From NCBI RefSeq assembly GCF_029633865.1, contig NC_079213.1, positions 107,834,942-107,898,941 on the forward strand: DNA of 64,000 bases, in the 5' to 3' direction. This DNA is from Lampris incognitus (Eukaryota; Chordata; Actinopteri; Lampriformes; Lampridae). The notes beneath the pieces were generated by a model. That model ran no database searches, was not told the DNA's origin, and worked only from the letters and a program-made list of their open reading frames with translations. Both the position numbers and the translations under genes were made by a program. Of this stretch, positions 34,800 to 47,229 are shown one piece after another. Numbering within the stretch: position 1 is the stretch's first letter; each line of letters begins with the position of its first letter.

Positions 34800-35882
34800 G
34801 TGAAGGAAGAGAGTGTCAGGAGTGATTTGTGACAGGAGGTGCCAGCAAGAGTTAAAGGGAAGGTTTACAAGATGGTGGTCAGACCAGCTGTGTTGTATGG
34901 TTTGGAGAAAGTGGCACTGATGAAAAGTCAGAATACAATAGAATAGAATAGAATTTTGTCATTGTACAAGTACAACGAAATTTGAAAGTGCAGTTCTTAT
35001 CGGTGCAAAGATCAGTATAAAAAGAACTAAAAACATAAAAAAACATTCATTTCTACCTTCTACTGGGCACCAACATATTGCACAAAAAGTCAGGAATCAA
35101 GACGTTTAGTGTGGTTATGGCTCGGGGACGGAAACTGTTCTTTAGTCTGTTTGTCCGAGCTCCTATTGTCCTGTAACGTCTGCCCGAGGGCAGCAGTTCA
35201 AACAGATGGTGTCCTAGGTGGGATGGGTCCTTGAGGATGCCATGGGCTTGTTTGAGGCAGCAGGAACTGTATAGGTCTTCCAGGGAGGGGAGTGGGCATC
35301 CGATAATCTTCTGGGCGGTGGTGATGACCCCCTGGAGCGCTTTCCTCTCTGCTACTGTGCAACTAGCAAACCAGACACAGATGCAGTAGGTCAGTATGCT
35401 CTCTATGGAGCAGCAGTAGAAGGACACAAGCAGTGAGGTGGTAAGGTGGTTCTTCCTGAGGATCCTCAGGAAGTAGTCTCTGCTGTGCCAGGAGGCGGAG
35501 CTGGAGGTGGCAGAGTTGAAGATGCTATAAGATTTTCATTGGGAGTGACGAAGAAGGACAGGATTAGGAACGAGTATATTAGAGGGACAGCTCAGGTTGG
35601 ACGGTTTGGAGGCAAAGCAAGAGAGGCAAGATTGATATGATCTGGACATGTGTGGAGAAAAGATGCTGGGTATATTGGGAGAGGGATGCTGAATATGGAG
35701 CTGCCGGGGAAGAGGAAAAGAGGAAGGCCAAAGAGGAGGTTTATGGATGTGGTGAGGGAGGACATGCAGGTGGCTGGTGTGACAGAGGAAGATGCAGAGG
35801 ACAGGAAGAGATGGAAACCGATGATCCGCTGTGGCGACCCCTAACGGGAACAGCCAAAAGTAGTAGTAGTAGTAGTAGTTAG
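34800..35882 (+). mobile_element. RTE-like LINE, 3' half, with a nested LINE
   Basis: The left part (34800-34929) reads RVKGKVYKMVVRPAVLYGLE-type sequence. After an interruption the frame resumes at about 35490 with EAELEVAELKML, TKKDRIRNEYIRGTAQVGRF, MLNMELPGKRKRGRPKRRF and MIRCGDP, then gggaacagccaaaagtagta and an AGT-repeat tail. The tail is the same family as 558-905. The block at about 34930-35490 is a different LINE inserted in reverse. Confidence 0.8.
34930..35490 (-). mobile_element. L2-like LINE tail nested in an RTE LINE
   Basis: The minus strand reads the C-terminus of a reverse transcriptase ORF: SFYCCSIESILTYCICVWF, ERKALQGVITTAQKIIG, LPSGRRYRTIGARTNRLKNS and FRPRAITTLN. Its 3' end is at the left (ttttgtcattgtacaagtac). 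It interrupts the RTE frame between its LxxxQ and EAELEVAE parts, so it inserted later. Confidence 0.75.
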
Positions 35883-36828
35883 TAGTGATGGGTGAACGTG
35901 TGTTTCAGACTACATTTCCTCTTGTTACCCCCCACTCCTCGAAGTTCCTCACAGTGCTAAGCCCGTTGTGTTCAGCTCCTTCCGTGGTCGGAGTTTCCCA
36001 CTGTGCCTCTGTTCTTTGTACCTCTCACTCCATCTCTCCTCTCCAAGGGCCCCAAGTCCAACACAGTAATTGCCCTCGTCTCTCACAACTACACCATGCC
36101 AGTGTGTCTGTGCAGATCCTCATGAGCAAAAGAGAGAGGGAGGGGGGGGGGTTAGTGTTGGGAGAATGGGACAGAGAATGAAAGGGGTGTGCTTTGCAAA
36201 TTTTTTTTTTTACTATCTCCTCTTTTCTTACCTCATCTAACATCCATCCCATTCGTTCCTCTCCTCTCCCCGTCTGTCATCCGGAGAGCTGTAGCACCCT
36301 CTCCAAGCCAAAACAAGGCCTCCTTTATGGGAAAAGGGGCTGTAAAGTGGGATCTCGTAAACAGGCTGGGAGTAGTAACATGCACAGACACTCGCTCATA
36401 GAGGCACAAAGGCCAGTAATCGGTTGCAGGGATCCACAGCACATCACAGAGCTGGCCGGTCTGACCGAGGAATGTAATGGGCCACTTTTGGGATGCACTT
36501 AATCCATGACTGGGTTAACACAAAAGCAAAAAATCAAAAATCAGATGTTTCACCCTGTTGGGCCCAGAACTCTTTTATATGCAACTTTCAATGGAAAGGT
36601 CAGATGACGGTCATGGCAGATCTCCTCGTTACTCTTAATAACAGGTTGCATAATAACCTGCTAGCAATGCATCCAATCTCTTCATGCCGGGTAGCACTAA
36701 TAACTCCTCCCATTTAACAGGCTGTTGGCATTGAAGATGGTTAAGAACATACAAGTACATGCCTACTCCTGCTTGTGTATCCATGACTTTTGGGCTATAT
36801 CAGGTACAACTTACCTGCACGGGCGGCA
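35883..36828. other. Non-coding stretch, nothing recognised
   Basis: Unique-looking; short homopolymers only. Confidence 0.5.
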
Positions 36829-37155
36829 CAGTGGTTAGCGCGGTTGCCTCACAGCAAGAAGGTCCTGGGTTCGAACCCCAGGGTAGTCCAACCTTGGTGG
36901 GTCATCTCGGGTCGTCCTCTGTGTGGAGTTTGCATGTTCTCCCCGTGTCTGCGTGGGTTTCCTCCTCCAGTCCAAAGACATGTAGGTCAGGTGGATCGGC
37001 CATACTAAATTGTCCCTAGGTTTGAATGTGTGTGTGGGCCCTGTGATGGTCGGGCGTCCTGTCCAGGGCGTCTCCCCGCCTGCCGCCCAATGACTGTTGG
37101 GATAGGCTCCAGCATCTCGCGAGCCTGAGAGCAGGATAAGTGGCTTGGATAGATA
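36829..37155 (+). mobile_element. tRNA-like SINE, family B
   Basis: Head gggcggcacagtggttagcg, box B gggttcgaacccc at about 36868-36880, the cctgccgcccaatgactg block near 37080, tail ataagtggcttggatagata. Confidence 0.85.
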
Positions 37156-37299
37156 GAACTTACCTGCACACAAACCCTCCACCAACTTGCTATACTTAAA
37201 AAAAAACCAAATTCTCCACCGTTTTCTATAAGACTTCTTCTCCCTCTCGTAGCCCCCCTTCCCATCCACCCCCGTATGTCTGTGTTATGTTTATCTGTC

Positions 37300-37380
37300 G
37301 TCTTGTTTCACCCCGTCTATTGTAAAGCGACTTTGAGTATTAGAAAAGCGCTATGTAAGTTTAATTTTTTATTATTATTA
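37300..37380 (+). repeat. LINE 3'-end fragment
   Basis: Reads ttgtaaagcgactttgagta, then aagcgctatgtaagt and a TTATTA repeat, the common 3' terminus of fish L2-type LINEs. Confidence 0.65.
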
Positions 37381-37739
37381 CTTCTACAGTGTTAGCATTC
37401 AGGGCTCTCAGACTACATCCAGATCCATCAATTTTCCCCTGACAAAAATGAATAGGTTTTTTTTTTTAAATCCTGTTTGGCAATCATTCTGGTTTTAAAA
37501 TATATGGAGTAATGTAAGTAGAATTGGCACATTATGAGGTTACTGTGTGTTAAGGGTGAATTTATGACTTCTTTTGCTAACAACTGTGCAGATGCCGGGT
37601 TAGATTAAGGCTCACTAACCGTGTTGTACAGGTGCCACAGGTAGACAACAGGGGCAAATACAGCTTAAGCCAACAATTGCTAGAGATTTTATAATGCAAC
37701 TTCAAAACCAGTATAATCTACCTCAACCAGTATGATAAA

Positions 37740-38690
37740 GTCAAGTTAATTTTATTTGTATAGCCCAATATCACAAATCTGCCTCAGTGGGCTTAACGGC
37801 AACACAACATCCTGTCCTTAGACCCTCTCATCAGATAAGGAACAACTCCCTAAAAAAAAAAAAAGAAACCCTCTAACAGGGAGGAAAACTAGGAAGAAAC
37901 CTCAGGGAGAGCAACAGGAGGGATCTCTCTCCCAAGACGCACAACGTGCAATAGATGTTGTGTTTACACAATACAACACTGAAAGAGGATAACAGAATTA
38001 TAACGGACTTATAGAATTTATGAAGAATATGATGCGCAGGAAGCCAAGCAGTGTCCAGACACCACAAGAACAGTCCAGGACCCGAGCCACACGACCAGCA
38101 TCATCTTAAAAAAAAAAATATTTTGGATTTATAAGATATAGAAAAAGTGATGAGGGGAATGCCAGGCAGCGTCCCAGTGGCGACCACCATCGCCACGGAG
38201 ACCTGGGAGGAGAACCGACTGCACGTGCGCACAAGGGAGACTCACATCCCACCATTCACACAAAGAAAAAGAGAAAGGAGAAGACATCATTCAGAGAGAG
38301 AGAGAGAGACGATGTGAGAGAAGAGAAGTTTGCAATAGTCATAACCAATTAAGTCATCACAGTCATATATACTCTATAATCTTGTCGGCAGAACAGTGGT
38401 TAGTAAATGCATTGAGAGAGAAACTGACCCATCATGCAGTCCAGGTTGTGAAGCACTCAACTTAAAGGCAGCTAACTGTAAGCTAAGGCAAAAAGATGAG
38501 TGTTAAGTTTGGATTTACAGGACTCAACAGACTGACTGTCTGAGGGCAGCAGGCAGGTTATTCCACAAGAACGGGGCCCGATAGGAAAAGGCCCGGCTGC
38601 CACCCGCTGGCTTCTTTTAACTTGGGGTACACACAGGAGCCCTGTATTCTGACAGCAAAGCAATCATCAAAAGGCAAAAAGTCAATATTA
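37740..38690 (-). repeat. Large dispersed repeat, type uncertain
   Basis: Opens with ttttatttgtatagcccaat, the inverted form of a LINE-type end. It contains blocks I recognise as repetitive in fish: caggagggatctctctccca, aggcagcgtcccagtggcg and tgagggcagcaggcaggtta. No intact frame and no terminal repeats seen; a single copy lies in the window. Confidence 0.5.
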
Positions 38691-38709
38691 TTGTTGGACA
38701 GTTAAAGGC

Positions 38710-39132
38710 CCTTCCTGTTTTGTTTTATTTTCCCTTTACTCCCCAATTGTATCCAGCCAATTACCCCACTCTTCCAAGCCGTCCCGGTCGCTGCGCCACC
38801 CTCTGCTGATCCAGGGAGGGCTGCAGACTACCACATGCCTCCTCCCATACACGTGGAGTTGCCAGCCGCTTCTTTTCACCTGACAGTGAGGAGTTTCACC
38901 AGGGAGACGTAGCACGTGGGAGGATCACACCATCCCCCCCCCCTGAACAGGCGCCCCGATTGACCAGAGGAGGCACATATCCACATCCAGCTTCCCCGGC
39001 TTCCCACCCGCAGACACGGCCAATTGTGTCTGTAGGGACGCCCGACCAAGCCGGAGGTAAACGTGGGGATTCGAACCGGCGAGCCCTGTGTTGGTAGGCA
39101 ATGGAATAGACCTCTATGCTACCCGGACGCCC
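38710..39132 (-). mobile_element. tRNA-derived SINE, family A
   Basis: Reverse copy: left end ttttccctttactccccaat, minus-strand box B near 39065-39080, right end ctacccggacgcccaag. Confidence 0.85.
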
Positions 39133-40331
39133 AAGGCAATTACTGTTTATACCCCGATGCATTTTTACATTGGACTGAAACGGGGTTGGATGCTGAATCC
39201 CTTACTTGAGTATGAAGTCTGCATCACACTAGAAGTCAATGACATGAAACTGTGAGGACACAGGTCACATACAAGGTCAGGGACAGTCAATTCTTTTCAA
39301 CCAGGACACACATGCAAAATATGCATTTTGACCGGGGGTGCCCAAACTTGTGCGTACGACTGTACACGATTAAAATACAGCTGAATAGTGGCACAAGTCA
39401 TTGCAGGCCTTTGCCGTCACTGAAAGCGCCCCTTGCTGTGAATACTGTAGAGAGGAGAATGTCAAGAGCGGGAGAAAGATGCACAAAACACTGAAATACT
39501 CGATAAAACCTTCACAGCAAAACAATCCATTCGGGGCCGACTGAAATCAATGGCCACCTTGTTAGATGATGAATTTATTCAATGTGGTTGTGAGGTCCAC
39601 TTTCCCCACCCAGAGGAGAGAAAACAGGCTGACCAATAGGCTGGAACAACAAGAAAGCGTGCATGCAGTTTAAGTTTGTGGTGGGCTGTGCTGCCCCCTG
39701 TTGGCCACAATGACTCGTTACAACATTTACCATCAAGTTTACTGTGCTACGAGATGTCAAAATCCTGCAGGGCCGCTACATCTTAACTGGATCTACTTGG
39801 CTGAAGGGAAAACAGCCAATCAGCAGACTTTGATTAATGCCTTGCTCATATGCAAGCTTCGTTAAAGAGGACCGTCACCGAGCTGTTCCAGTACTGCTAA
39901 AATATGGCTGCAACATGCCACAGAGACAACATGAATTTCCAAAAAGTGACGGCTTAGATCTCGTATTTTGCATCTTATACCTCCATCCTATCACTCCCCC
40001 AGATCTTCTGTTTCTGCCCGGCCCTCCATTATTCGATAAATTTAAATCAGTATGAGAAGTCACTTATTGAATTATCAAAAAACAAACAAACAAAAAACAG
40101 GAGACCGGCATCAATTCAAGTAAAGCGCCGTTTTTATTGCGAAATATCCAAACAGTGCAAGTGCGGTGATCACTCAGTTGGAAGGCAATAAAGCTTGAAC
40201 TCACATGAATTCACATACATGTACATACGCTGTGTGCTTTACAATACGGTTAACATCTCACATCGTCATCTACCTTAATGGGGGGGGGGGGTCACATTAT
40301 GAAGCATATGTTAACACACGTCTCCTATCAG
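39133..40331. other. Non-coding stretch, nothing recognised
   Basis: Unique sequence with a poly-G run at 40280-40291; ends in the acceptor tctcctatcag. Confidence 0.5.
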
Positions 40332-40409
40332 GTTCAATCAAGCCTCTGGAGGTATTTCAGAGAGGCAAGGTTTGCCTGCTGGCCAGTTCCCTGGACGAGT
40401 ATGACCAAG
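40332..40409 (+). CDS. Candidate internal coding exon, unrecognised
   Basis: A 78-base block between acceptor acacgtctcctatcag and donor gtaatc. Read with two bases finishing a codon it gives SIKPLEVFQRGKVCLLASS, then LDEYDQ plus one base. That spare G joins exactly to the AA opening the candidate exon at 42934 (Glu). A second frame is also open, so coding status is not proven. I do not recognise a family. Confidence 0.35.
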
Positions 40410-41869
40410 GTAATCCTGTGATTCACCTCGTACTCTCTGTAATTCTTAGAATATTTGATCTGAATAACTGATCACACTTGTACGCCAATTAGTTCAACAC
40501 AACACTCGGGTTCCTTACGTTACCAGGTAATAATCCTTTATCATAGCAATTTCATGATGACTTGTTCAGTCAACAAAGGAATGCTGCTTCTTCAAAGACC
40601 CCAGGTGTCCGTCAGAACTGCCTTACAGTACAGACGTCCAATCTCCAATTCTGCAAAGCGGTTCACGAACAAGTGGCTTCAAATTCAACAGCAGATAAAT
40701 CAGTAACAAAAGGCAACAACGGAAATAAGGATTGTCTTTAGACTCGTTTGCGTTCGACCACACGACAGCAAAGATATAAAGTTTGTTTTGGTATAAGCTC
40801 ATCATCACGTGAGGAAAATAGAGATGTTTAAAAAGCATGAACATCCCAAGTTTCCTTCAACCATTTGAATGGTTTTGGGGTCCGAGACGGCTTCAGATCA
40901 GTCGTGTTTTGGTTTTTGTGAAATTCTTTATGGGCTGGAGTCAAATTGGGGTGAAAACAGGACACAAGCAATAAAACTGGTCAGGCAGTTAAGTCGAATT
41001 CGGCGTCGACGCGGTTATGCGTCATAAAGGATGGAAGACACGTCTCAGGGCTGCCTCTTGGTTACTGAAGTAAAAGGTTTAAGTAACACCTCTAATAAAG
41101 TAGGAAGACCTTTTTTTATGCTCTTACTTCGGTATGTACCTATACGAGCTTCATTTTAGTCAAGACTATTGAGCGGAAGGGGCTCGGCCATTTACTTCAG
41201 TGTAAGATAAGACCACTTCTTGTAAGATACTCGTTCAATTTAAGCACATTTATATAAAGGCTACTTTTACCAACTTTCAGTAAAATTTCATCCGAGTGCC
41301 AGTTGAACAGCTCAATAGTTAATACTGTCACCCTCTGCTGGTCACAGGACATGAGGGCAAAGCAGTCTTAATGTGTTTTCTCTAGCTTTATAAAAGCCAT
41401 TTACTTATAACTGTCTGTGCTGTAGAGAATTTAAGCATCAGGGTGTGTGCTTTTTTTTTTATTGAAAGAAATGGGCCAACTGCAGCCATTGGTGTACAAA
41501 TGGCTCCCCCATGTCAGAATATGCACTCTGGTAGATTAGCTCTTCAGCTCCTATTTGTATCTCGCATGCAAAACTTCTCATGACCTTACAATTTGCCCCA
41601 TGCAAGCATACACGCAAACAGCGCTGCAACGAAGACACACACACACACACACGCAACACCACATAAACACTGAGTGATGCAAGGAAGAAAAGAGAAGTCT
41701 AACCTATGACACGTTATCTAATCGCACATCTCTCTGGTACATGTCTACAGAGTTAAATGTGATTTCTTATGGCTCACACTCAAAGCCTGCAAAAACTGAG
41801 CCGTACCCACACCTTATTGCTGACCACTCTTTGAATAGGTCTCCACATGCACAACTGGTCTGCATCATC

Positions 41870-41933
<64 letters not shown>

Positions 41934-42505
41934 AATGCACATCTGTACAAAAAGCCTATTTGGGCAGGCTTAGAAGTTGGGCGCTAAGAATTAAAGCTTA
42001 AAATGAGTGATTTCCCCAATCCCTCTCTCTGGCAGTGAGAGCTAAAAACAAGGTGTAGCAGCCATCGCAGCTTGTGTGCCGTCAGCTCAGCAGTAAACAA
42101 GTTCCCATCGCTATAGAAACAGCATCCTCACACCAAAGCTAACCCAGGCAATGTATTACACACCACATCACCAGCGTTTGTCCTTCCTGGTCGAAAATTT
42201 AAACAGCGGTTTATGGAGAGCGTCTCCAAACATGGTCAGGGTGCCAGTTAATATAATATATAACCCGACTCCACGGGTCCAGATGGATAAAATAACTATA
42301 TTAATGAAGAAATTTCCCAGAGGCACAACACTGAATCTGTCAGTGCACCAAGAGGCGTCGAACAGTTAACAGCACACTGAGAAGGAAAAACCTCGTCTCA
42401 TGACTTATGAGACCTGATAATCAATTGGTCCAACCAATATTTTCCTTTGTCATGCAAGTCTGAAGGCATATTAACAAATATCGCTCGTTTTTCTTATATA
42501 TGGAT
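40410..42505. other. Non-coding stretch with a CA microsatellite
   Basis: Unique AT-rich sequence; a long (CA)n lies at 41873-41931. Confidence 0.5.
41873..41931. repeat. (CA)n microsatellite
   Basis: About 29 uninterrupted AC units. Confidence 0.95.
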
Positions 42506-42570
42506 AGGCTCCAGCATCCCGCGACCCGAATTCGGATAAGCGGCTTGGATAATGAATGGATGGATATAAA
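42506..42570 (+). mobile_element. Tail of a family B SINE
   Basis: Reads ggataggctccagcatcccg and ggataagcggcttggataat, then atgaatggatgg. Only the 3' end of the element is present. Confidence 0.7.
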
Positions 42571-42933
42571 TATATTGTCTGTTGATGATAGTGTTTGTGT
42601 ATACTTGCATGCATCATGAATGAGTTTCTTGTGTGTGTGTGTGTGTGTGTGTGTTTTATGACTATGATTCATTGTACTTGTGTAACATGGGTGTTTATGG
42701 GATGCATCGTTGTCAGGTGCTGTGCTGAACTGTGTCTCCGTCTCTAGCCATGTCTGGAATTATTGACGGACGCATACAAACTGTGCATACCGCATTGCCG
42801 TAATTGATTCCTGTGGTATGTTGCCTGGAGAATGCCACTTTCCAAGCCCCTGGAGGGTTTTTAGGCAATTCTTCACATTCCTTTTCAAATTATATATTTT
42901 ATCTTTTTTACATTTTTATATGTGTAAATAAAG

Positions 42934-43136
42934 AAACCAAGCCGAAAGCTGGTACTCTAAGTGAGGCTTCCATTTCAGCAGTCATCAAGTCGATCTGTCC
43001 TCAAAGTACTACTCAGGTGACTGACAAGCTGGGGCGCAGAGAGAGAATGGAAGAGCAACAGAGTCTCGGGGGACTCGAATGCCAAGCAAAGAAGAAAGCA
43101 TACAGCTCAGATGGTGCAAATAAACTTGATGCATAG
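42934..43136 (+). CDS. Candidate terminal coding exon, unrecognised
   Basis: A weak acceptor (gtgtaaataaag) precedes 42934. The frame runs TKPKAGTLSEASISAVIKSI, TTQVTDKLGRRERMEEQQSL and AKKKAYSSDGANKLDA to a stop at 43134-43136. Phase matches the candidate exon ending at 40409. The hydrophilic, Ser/Lys/Glu-rich composition is protein-like but could be chance. No family recognised. Confidence 0.3.
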
Positions 43137-43462
43137 CGTTCAAACCCACGTTCATTTGTTCTAAATGAGAGCATCTGTTAACGCTGCATCATGGTGCTGG
43201 GGTTTGCATTGCATATGTGTTGTGATTTAAGTGTTGAATTCATCCTACATTAACATTATGGATGAACGCTTAAACTAAATTGGATGTCATCTAAATGAGT
43301 GATATTCATAATAAATCTATAATTATCCAACAGAAAGTAAGTTTGCCAACAGTAATGTCATAAACATGATAGTCAACAGTGATATACCCTAAACATGTAA
43401 ATGTTTACATAAATTGCATTCCCTTCATAATCATACTATTGGAGTGAAAACAGCTACATATA

Positions 43463-43837
43463 TGTCATGGCGGTGTGGTCTGGGTCGTCAGTGCTCCCCT
43501 GTCCCCCATTACATGATTGGCTTCCCATGTCTGTTCCTGCCCCTGCTCTGCTCACACGTTCCCCTTTCCCCGATTGGCATTTCTGTTCCTGCCCTGCTCA
43601 CCTGCACCCAAGCTCCCCGATTGGCTCCCCAACATTATGTATTCCCGCTGGTTGCCCTGGCTCATTGTCGGTTCGTAAACGTCATATATGTTGACTCTTG
43701 GTTGCCGGATGCTTCATGCCTTGTCCCGAGTCGTCCTTGCTGTCTGTAAGTCTGTTTGCTTGATTAAAGCCTTGTTCTAGCCCAGCCCGTCTCCGCTGTC
43801 TGCATTTGGGTTCCCTCTTCCTGCTCCCAGTGTGACA
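43463..43837 (+). mobile_element. LTR-like repeat, copy 1 (probable solo LTR)
   Basis: Begins TGTCATGG and ends GTGTGACA. The interior shares ctggctcattgtcggttcgt, ctgcacccaa, ccccgattgg and the tail sequence before the end with the copy at 50756-51158. A gattaaagcc signal near 43762 resembles a polyadenylation site. No primer binding site follows directly, and target duplications are not clear. Confidence 0.55.
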
Positions 43838-45031
43838 AAATATTGTCAAAATACACATTTGGTAAATCTCTAAAAATTTAAAGAAGTGTTACACAACTCT
43901 GGCTGGCCCAAGACTGCAGTTAACAGACATTCATCCATCTTCAAACTGCAGGTGAATCTTGTGTACTGCTCTGCATCGTATTTGTATAAAGATGGCGGAA
44001 ACAAACGTATGCCAATTAAATTATTAGAATTTAAATTGTAATTAAAAGGTAATTCTGGTATTTTTTAAACCTTCCCTATTTTTCCATCATTTGCGGTATT
44101 AATGACTAATAGGGACAAAAATATTTGAAATTGGTCCAGTGTTGAACGACAACACTTCAGCCGGTGTTCTGTCGATATAGTCTACCTATCGAGATATGCT
44201 ACTTAGCAGTTCTGCGCATGCGCAGACCCACAATCTTAAGACTCCGTTTCCACACCCATAAAATCTATGCGATCGTGGTGAGCAATATCTTACATTTTTT
44301 TTCATTTGTGTCTTTTGACCTCTAAGCATGTAAATATTTGCATGTACACACTGGCTTTGCTGCTGAATGTGGAAATTAGATGGCTTGCAGTGTTTTGTCT
44401 CTAAACAAATGTAGCTAGCAACTATATTTGCTAGCTCGTTATAACATACACACATTAATACAAGGTAGCAAATACAGTTCCTAGTGTAGGCCGATTCATA
44501 TTGCAATATTAAAGCGCAAAGAAATACTATTTCGACTGCTCTCCTTTATTAAAGAATTCTATGACATGCTATCGTAGGGCAAGTACCTATTAAGCCCATG
44601 TAAGGGTATATTTGTAGAAATTGGAATTTTTCTCATTGGGAATGGACAGATTCTGAGGAGACATGATCAGATCAGGAGGTGGGCGCTCGGTGAGATTTCT
44701 GAAACAGATCTCAGTACACCCAAGGATGCGAGTTTCCCATCCCCTGTGGAGCCAGAACAAGTGCCGTCCCCTGAGGTCAGTGCCTCTGACCCTCCAACAA
44801 CATTTGGGGATGACAGAGTGGCCTACCTAAGCTGGAGAGTGAGTCTCCACCTGTATTACAGGAAACACCACCCCTGAGGCGCTCTACCAGAGAGAGACAC
44901 CAACCTTGAGTACTATAGGCCCTAACCTTTGGGGTCAAGATGAATACTAAAAAAAATAAAATAAATAATAATAATAAAAATAATACAGTAGGACTGTGTG
45001 TTTGGACTGTGTGTTTGTGTGCCTCACAGCA
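43838..45031. other. Non-coding stretch, nothing recognised
   Basis: AT-rich, unique-looking, with no exon support. Confidence 0.5.
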
Positions 45032-45292
45032 AGGGCGGCAAGGTGGCGCAGTGGTTAGCACGGCCGCCTCACAGCAAGTAGGTCCTGGGTTCCAACACCA
45101 AGGTTGTCCATGTAGGTCTGGTGAATTGGCCATACTAAATTGCCCGTAGGTGTGAATGTGTGTGTCGGCACTGTGATGGACTGGCGGGCTGTCCATCACG
45201 TTTCCCCGCCTGCTACCCAATGACTGCTGGGATAGGCTTCAGTATCCCGCGACCCTAATTACTATAAGCGGCTTGGACATTGGATGGATGGA
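45032..45292 (+). mobile_element. tRNA-like SINE, family B, internally deleted
   Basis: Head gggcggcaaggtggcgcagt; the central part is missing between the box B region and ccatgtaggtctggtg; tail ataagcggcttggacattgg. Confidence 0.8.
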
Positions 45293-45745
45293 ATTTTTCT
45301 CAGGTGGGCTTAAAAATGGTAGTGTGAAAAGAACCACATTACACGAAACTTGAAATGAGAATAATTAAAGTTAAGCCTACTTCGGTGTGGTTCAATGAAA
45401 TTTCCTTTTTGATCCATTTTTATTGCAATTATGACTAAACATGATTGATCACAGCATTTTCCTTGTATTGTTTTACCTTACCAACAACGTGTACACCTGT
45501 GTTATGTGAATTTGATGTTACTGACCACTTTTAAGATGGCTGCAAAAATCAGTCAATGTGCAACTTTCATCTGTTATTTTCAGTAAGAAAGATATCAAAA
45601 AGAAAAAAATATATAGTACATATCCAAAACGTTATGAGATATGAATCGTGTTATAACAATACTAAATACTTGTGTTATCCCTTGTCTGTATAGCTATGGA
45701 GAAAAGGTGGCAAGAAATCTTTGACTTCCTCTCTCTAGGAACATA

Positions 45746-46075
45746 TCTATCCAATCCATTATCCAAACTGCTTATCTTGCTCTCAGGGTCACAGGAACGC
45801 TGGTGCCTATCCCAGCAGTCATTGGGCGGCAGATGGGGACACACCCTGGACAGGCCGCCAGTCCACCACAGGGTCCGCCCGCCCACACACACACTTTAGT
45901 ACGGCCGATTCACCTGACCTACAAGTCTTTGGACTGTGGGAGGAAAAACCCACACAGACATGGGGAGAACATTCAAACTCCACACAGAGGACGACCCCCA
46001 AGGTTGGACTACCCTGGGGCTCGAACCCAGGACCTTCTTGCTGTGAGGCGACGGCTCTAACTACTGTGCCACCCC
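45746..46075 (-). mobile_element. tRNA-like SINE, family B
   Basis: Reverse copy, from ctatccaatccattatccaa at the left to the head gtggcacagtag-type sequence near 46070. Confidence 0.85.
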
Positions 46076-46249
46076 CATCTGGGTATAATAAGTCCCAGAA
46101 ATTAAACGTTAAGCGGTATGCTTCCAAATTCATACTAAAAGGTTGAGTATTTAAAATAGATTCAAATGTCCTGGAAAGATGGCTCTTTAATGATTATAGT
46201 TCCCCAATGAATGTTCACTGCAGAAGGAGAGGTCTTTGGAAGAAGAAGA

Positions 46250-47035
46250 AAGTGCTTAAAGGAATTTCACTCCTTTCCAATTGGGGGGCATACGGACATT
46301 CTGAACACACCCACTGCAATATGCTCCAGATTTTACTGGATTGGCAAGTCCATTGATATTGACAACTGGGTATGTGTTTGAGTTATTTTGTGTTTATTAA
46401 CAGCTAGTCTCTTAAAGGTCTTGGAATGTGATAAATGTCAGACAGTTGGAAAGCCTTTGACTACTGCACAGCCATTAAAGTGTATAAAAAGGTAAATATA
46501 TGGGATCTTGATATTATACAACAGTTTTAAAAAAAAGGTACTGAAAATGTAAAAATAAATATTTGTTTTACCTTGACAGGCATCTGCTGTCTGGGAGCTC
46601 ACTGGCATTGATCTGACAGGACCTCTCCCAAAACTGTGGATGGCTTCCAGCATATTCTGACAGCCACAGATTAATTTTCAGAATGGGTTGAGGCTTCCCC
46701 ATTAAAGACGAAATTGGCAGCCGAAATGCGATGCCATATCTGCTCTATTATTCATAGACATGGTTGTCCCAAAAGAACCCTCTCTGACCCGGGAAGAGAA
46801 TTTGTGAATGAAGTATGTGCATTTTTAAAATACTATTGTAGTAAATACAATTCAGGAATTATTCCTTTCTGCTTTTTTCTTTTCTTTTTTTTTTTTTTTT
46901 ACTGTAACTATGTCAGCTCAACAACAGCCTTTCTAATATCTTGGGCATTTGAAGAAGTGTCACAGCTGCCCAACATCCCCAAACCAATGGCCTGGATGAG
47001 AAAACAAAGCAGCAAGTCCCCCCCCCCCCCAAGCT
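46250..47035 (+). pseudogene. Decayed integrase gene with intron-like gaps (GIN1/KRBA2-like transposon integrase)
   Basis: Four blocks of an H2C2 zinc finger plus DDE integrase: 46250-46369 (EFHS, FPIGGH, CSRFYWIGKSIDIDNW), 46418-46491 (VLECDKCQTVGKPLTTAQPL), 46580-46812 (SAVWELTGIDLTGPLPK; FSEWVEASPLKTK; CHICSIIHRHGCPKR; LSDPGREFVNE) and 46917-47022 (LNNSLSNILGI, stop, RSVTAAQHPQTNGLDEK). The catalytic triad Asp/Asp/Glu is recognisable (GID, LSD, GLDE). The gaps carry gt...ag ends: 46370-46417, 46492-46579 and 46813-46916. A frameshift in block 3, one at the second junction and a stop in block 4 show it is dead. Known relatives are intron-bearing cut-and-paste integrases and the domesticated vertebrate GIN1/KRBA2 type. 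Exact family is inference. Confidence 0.7.
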
Positions 47036-47229
47036 TTTACTAGAGCTTTGTGACAAGCTCGTCTCATTGAAATACTTTTAACATTCCACTCTGATTTCAG
47101 GGAAAGGAACTGTGTTGTTTTTAACCATGGACAATTGATATTATTCACATATTCAATCTACTACTATTTATATTCACTACTGTGATTAATACCAATATGT
47201 TATGCATATTGATATCACTATTATGCAAC

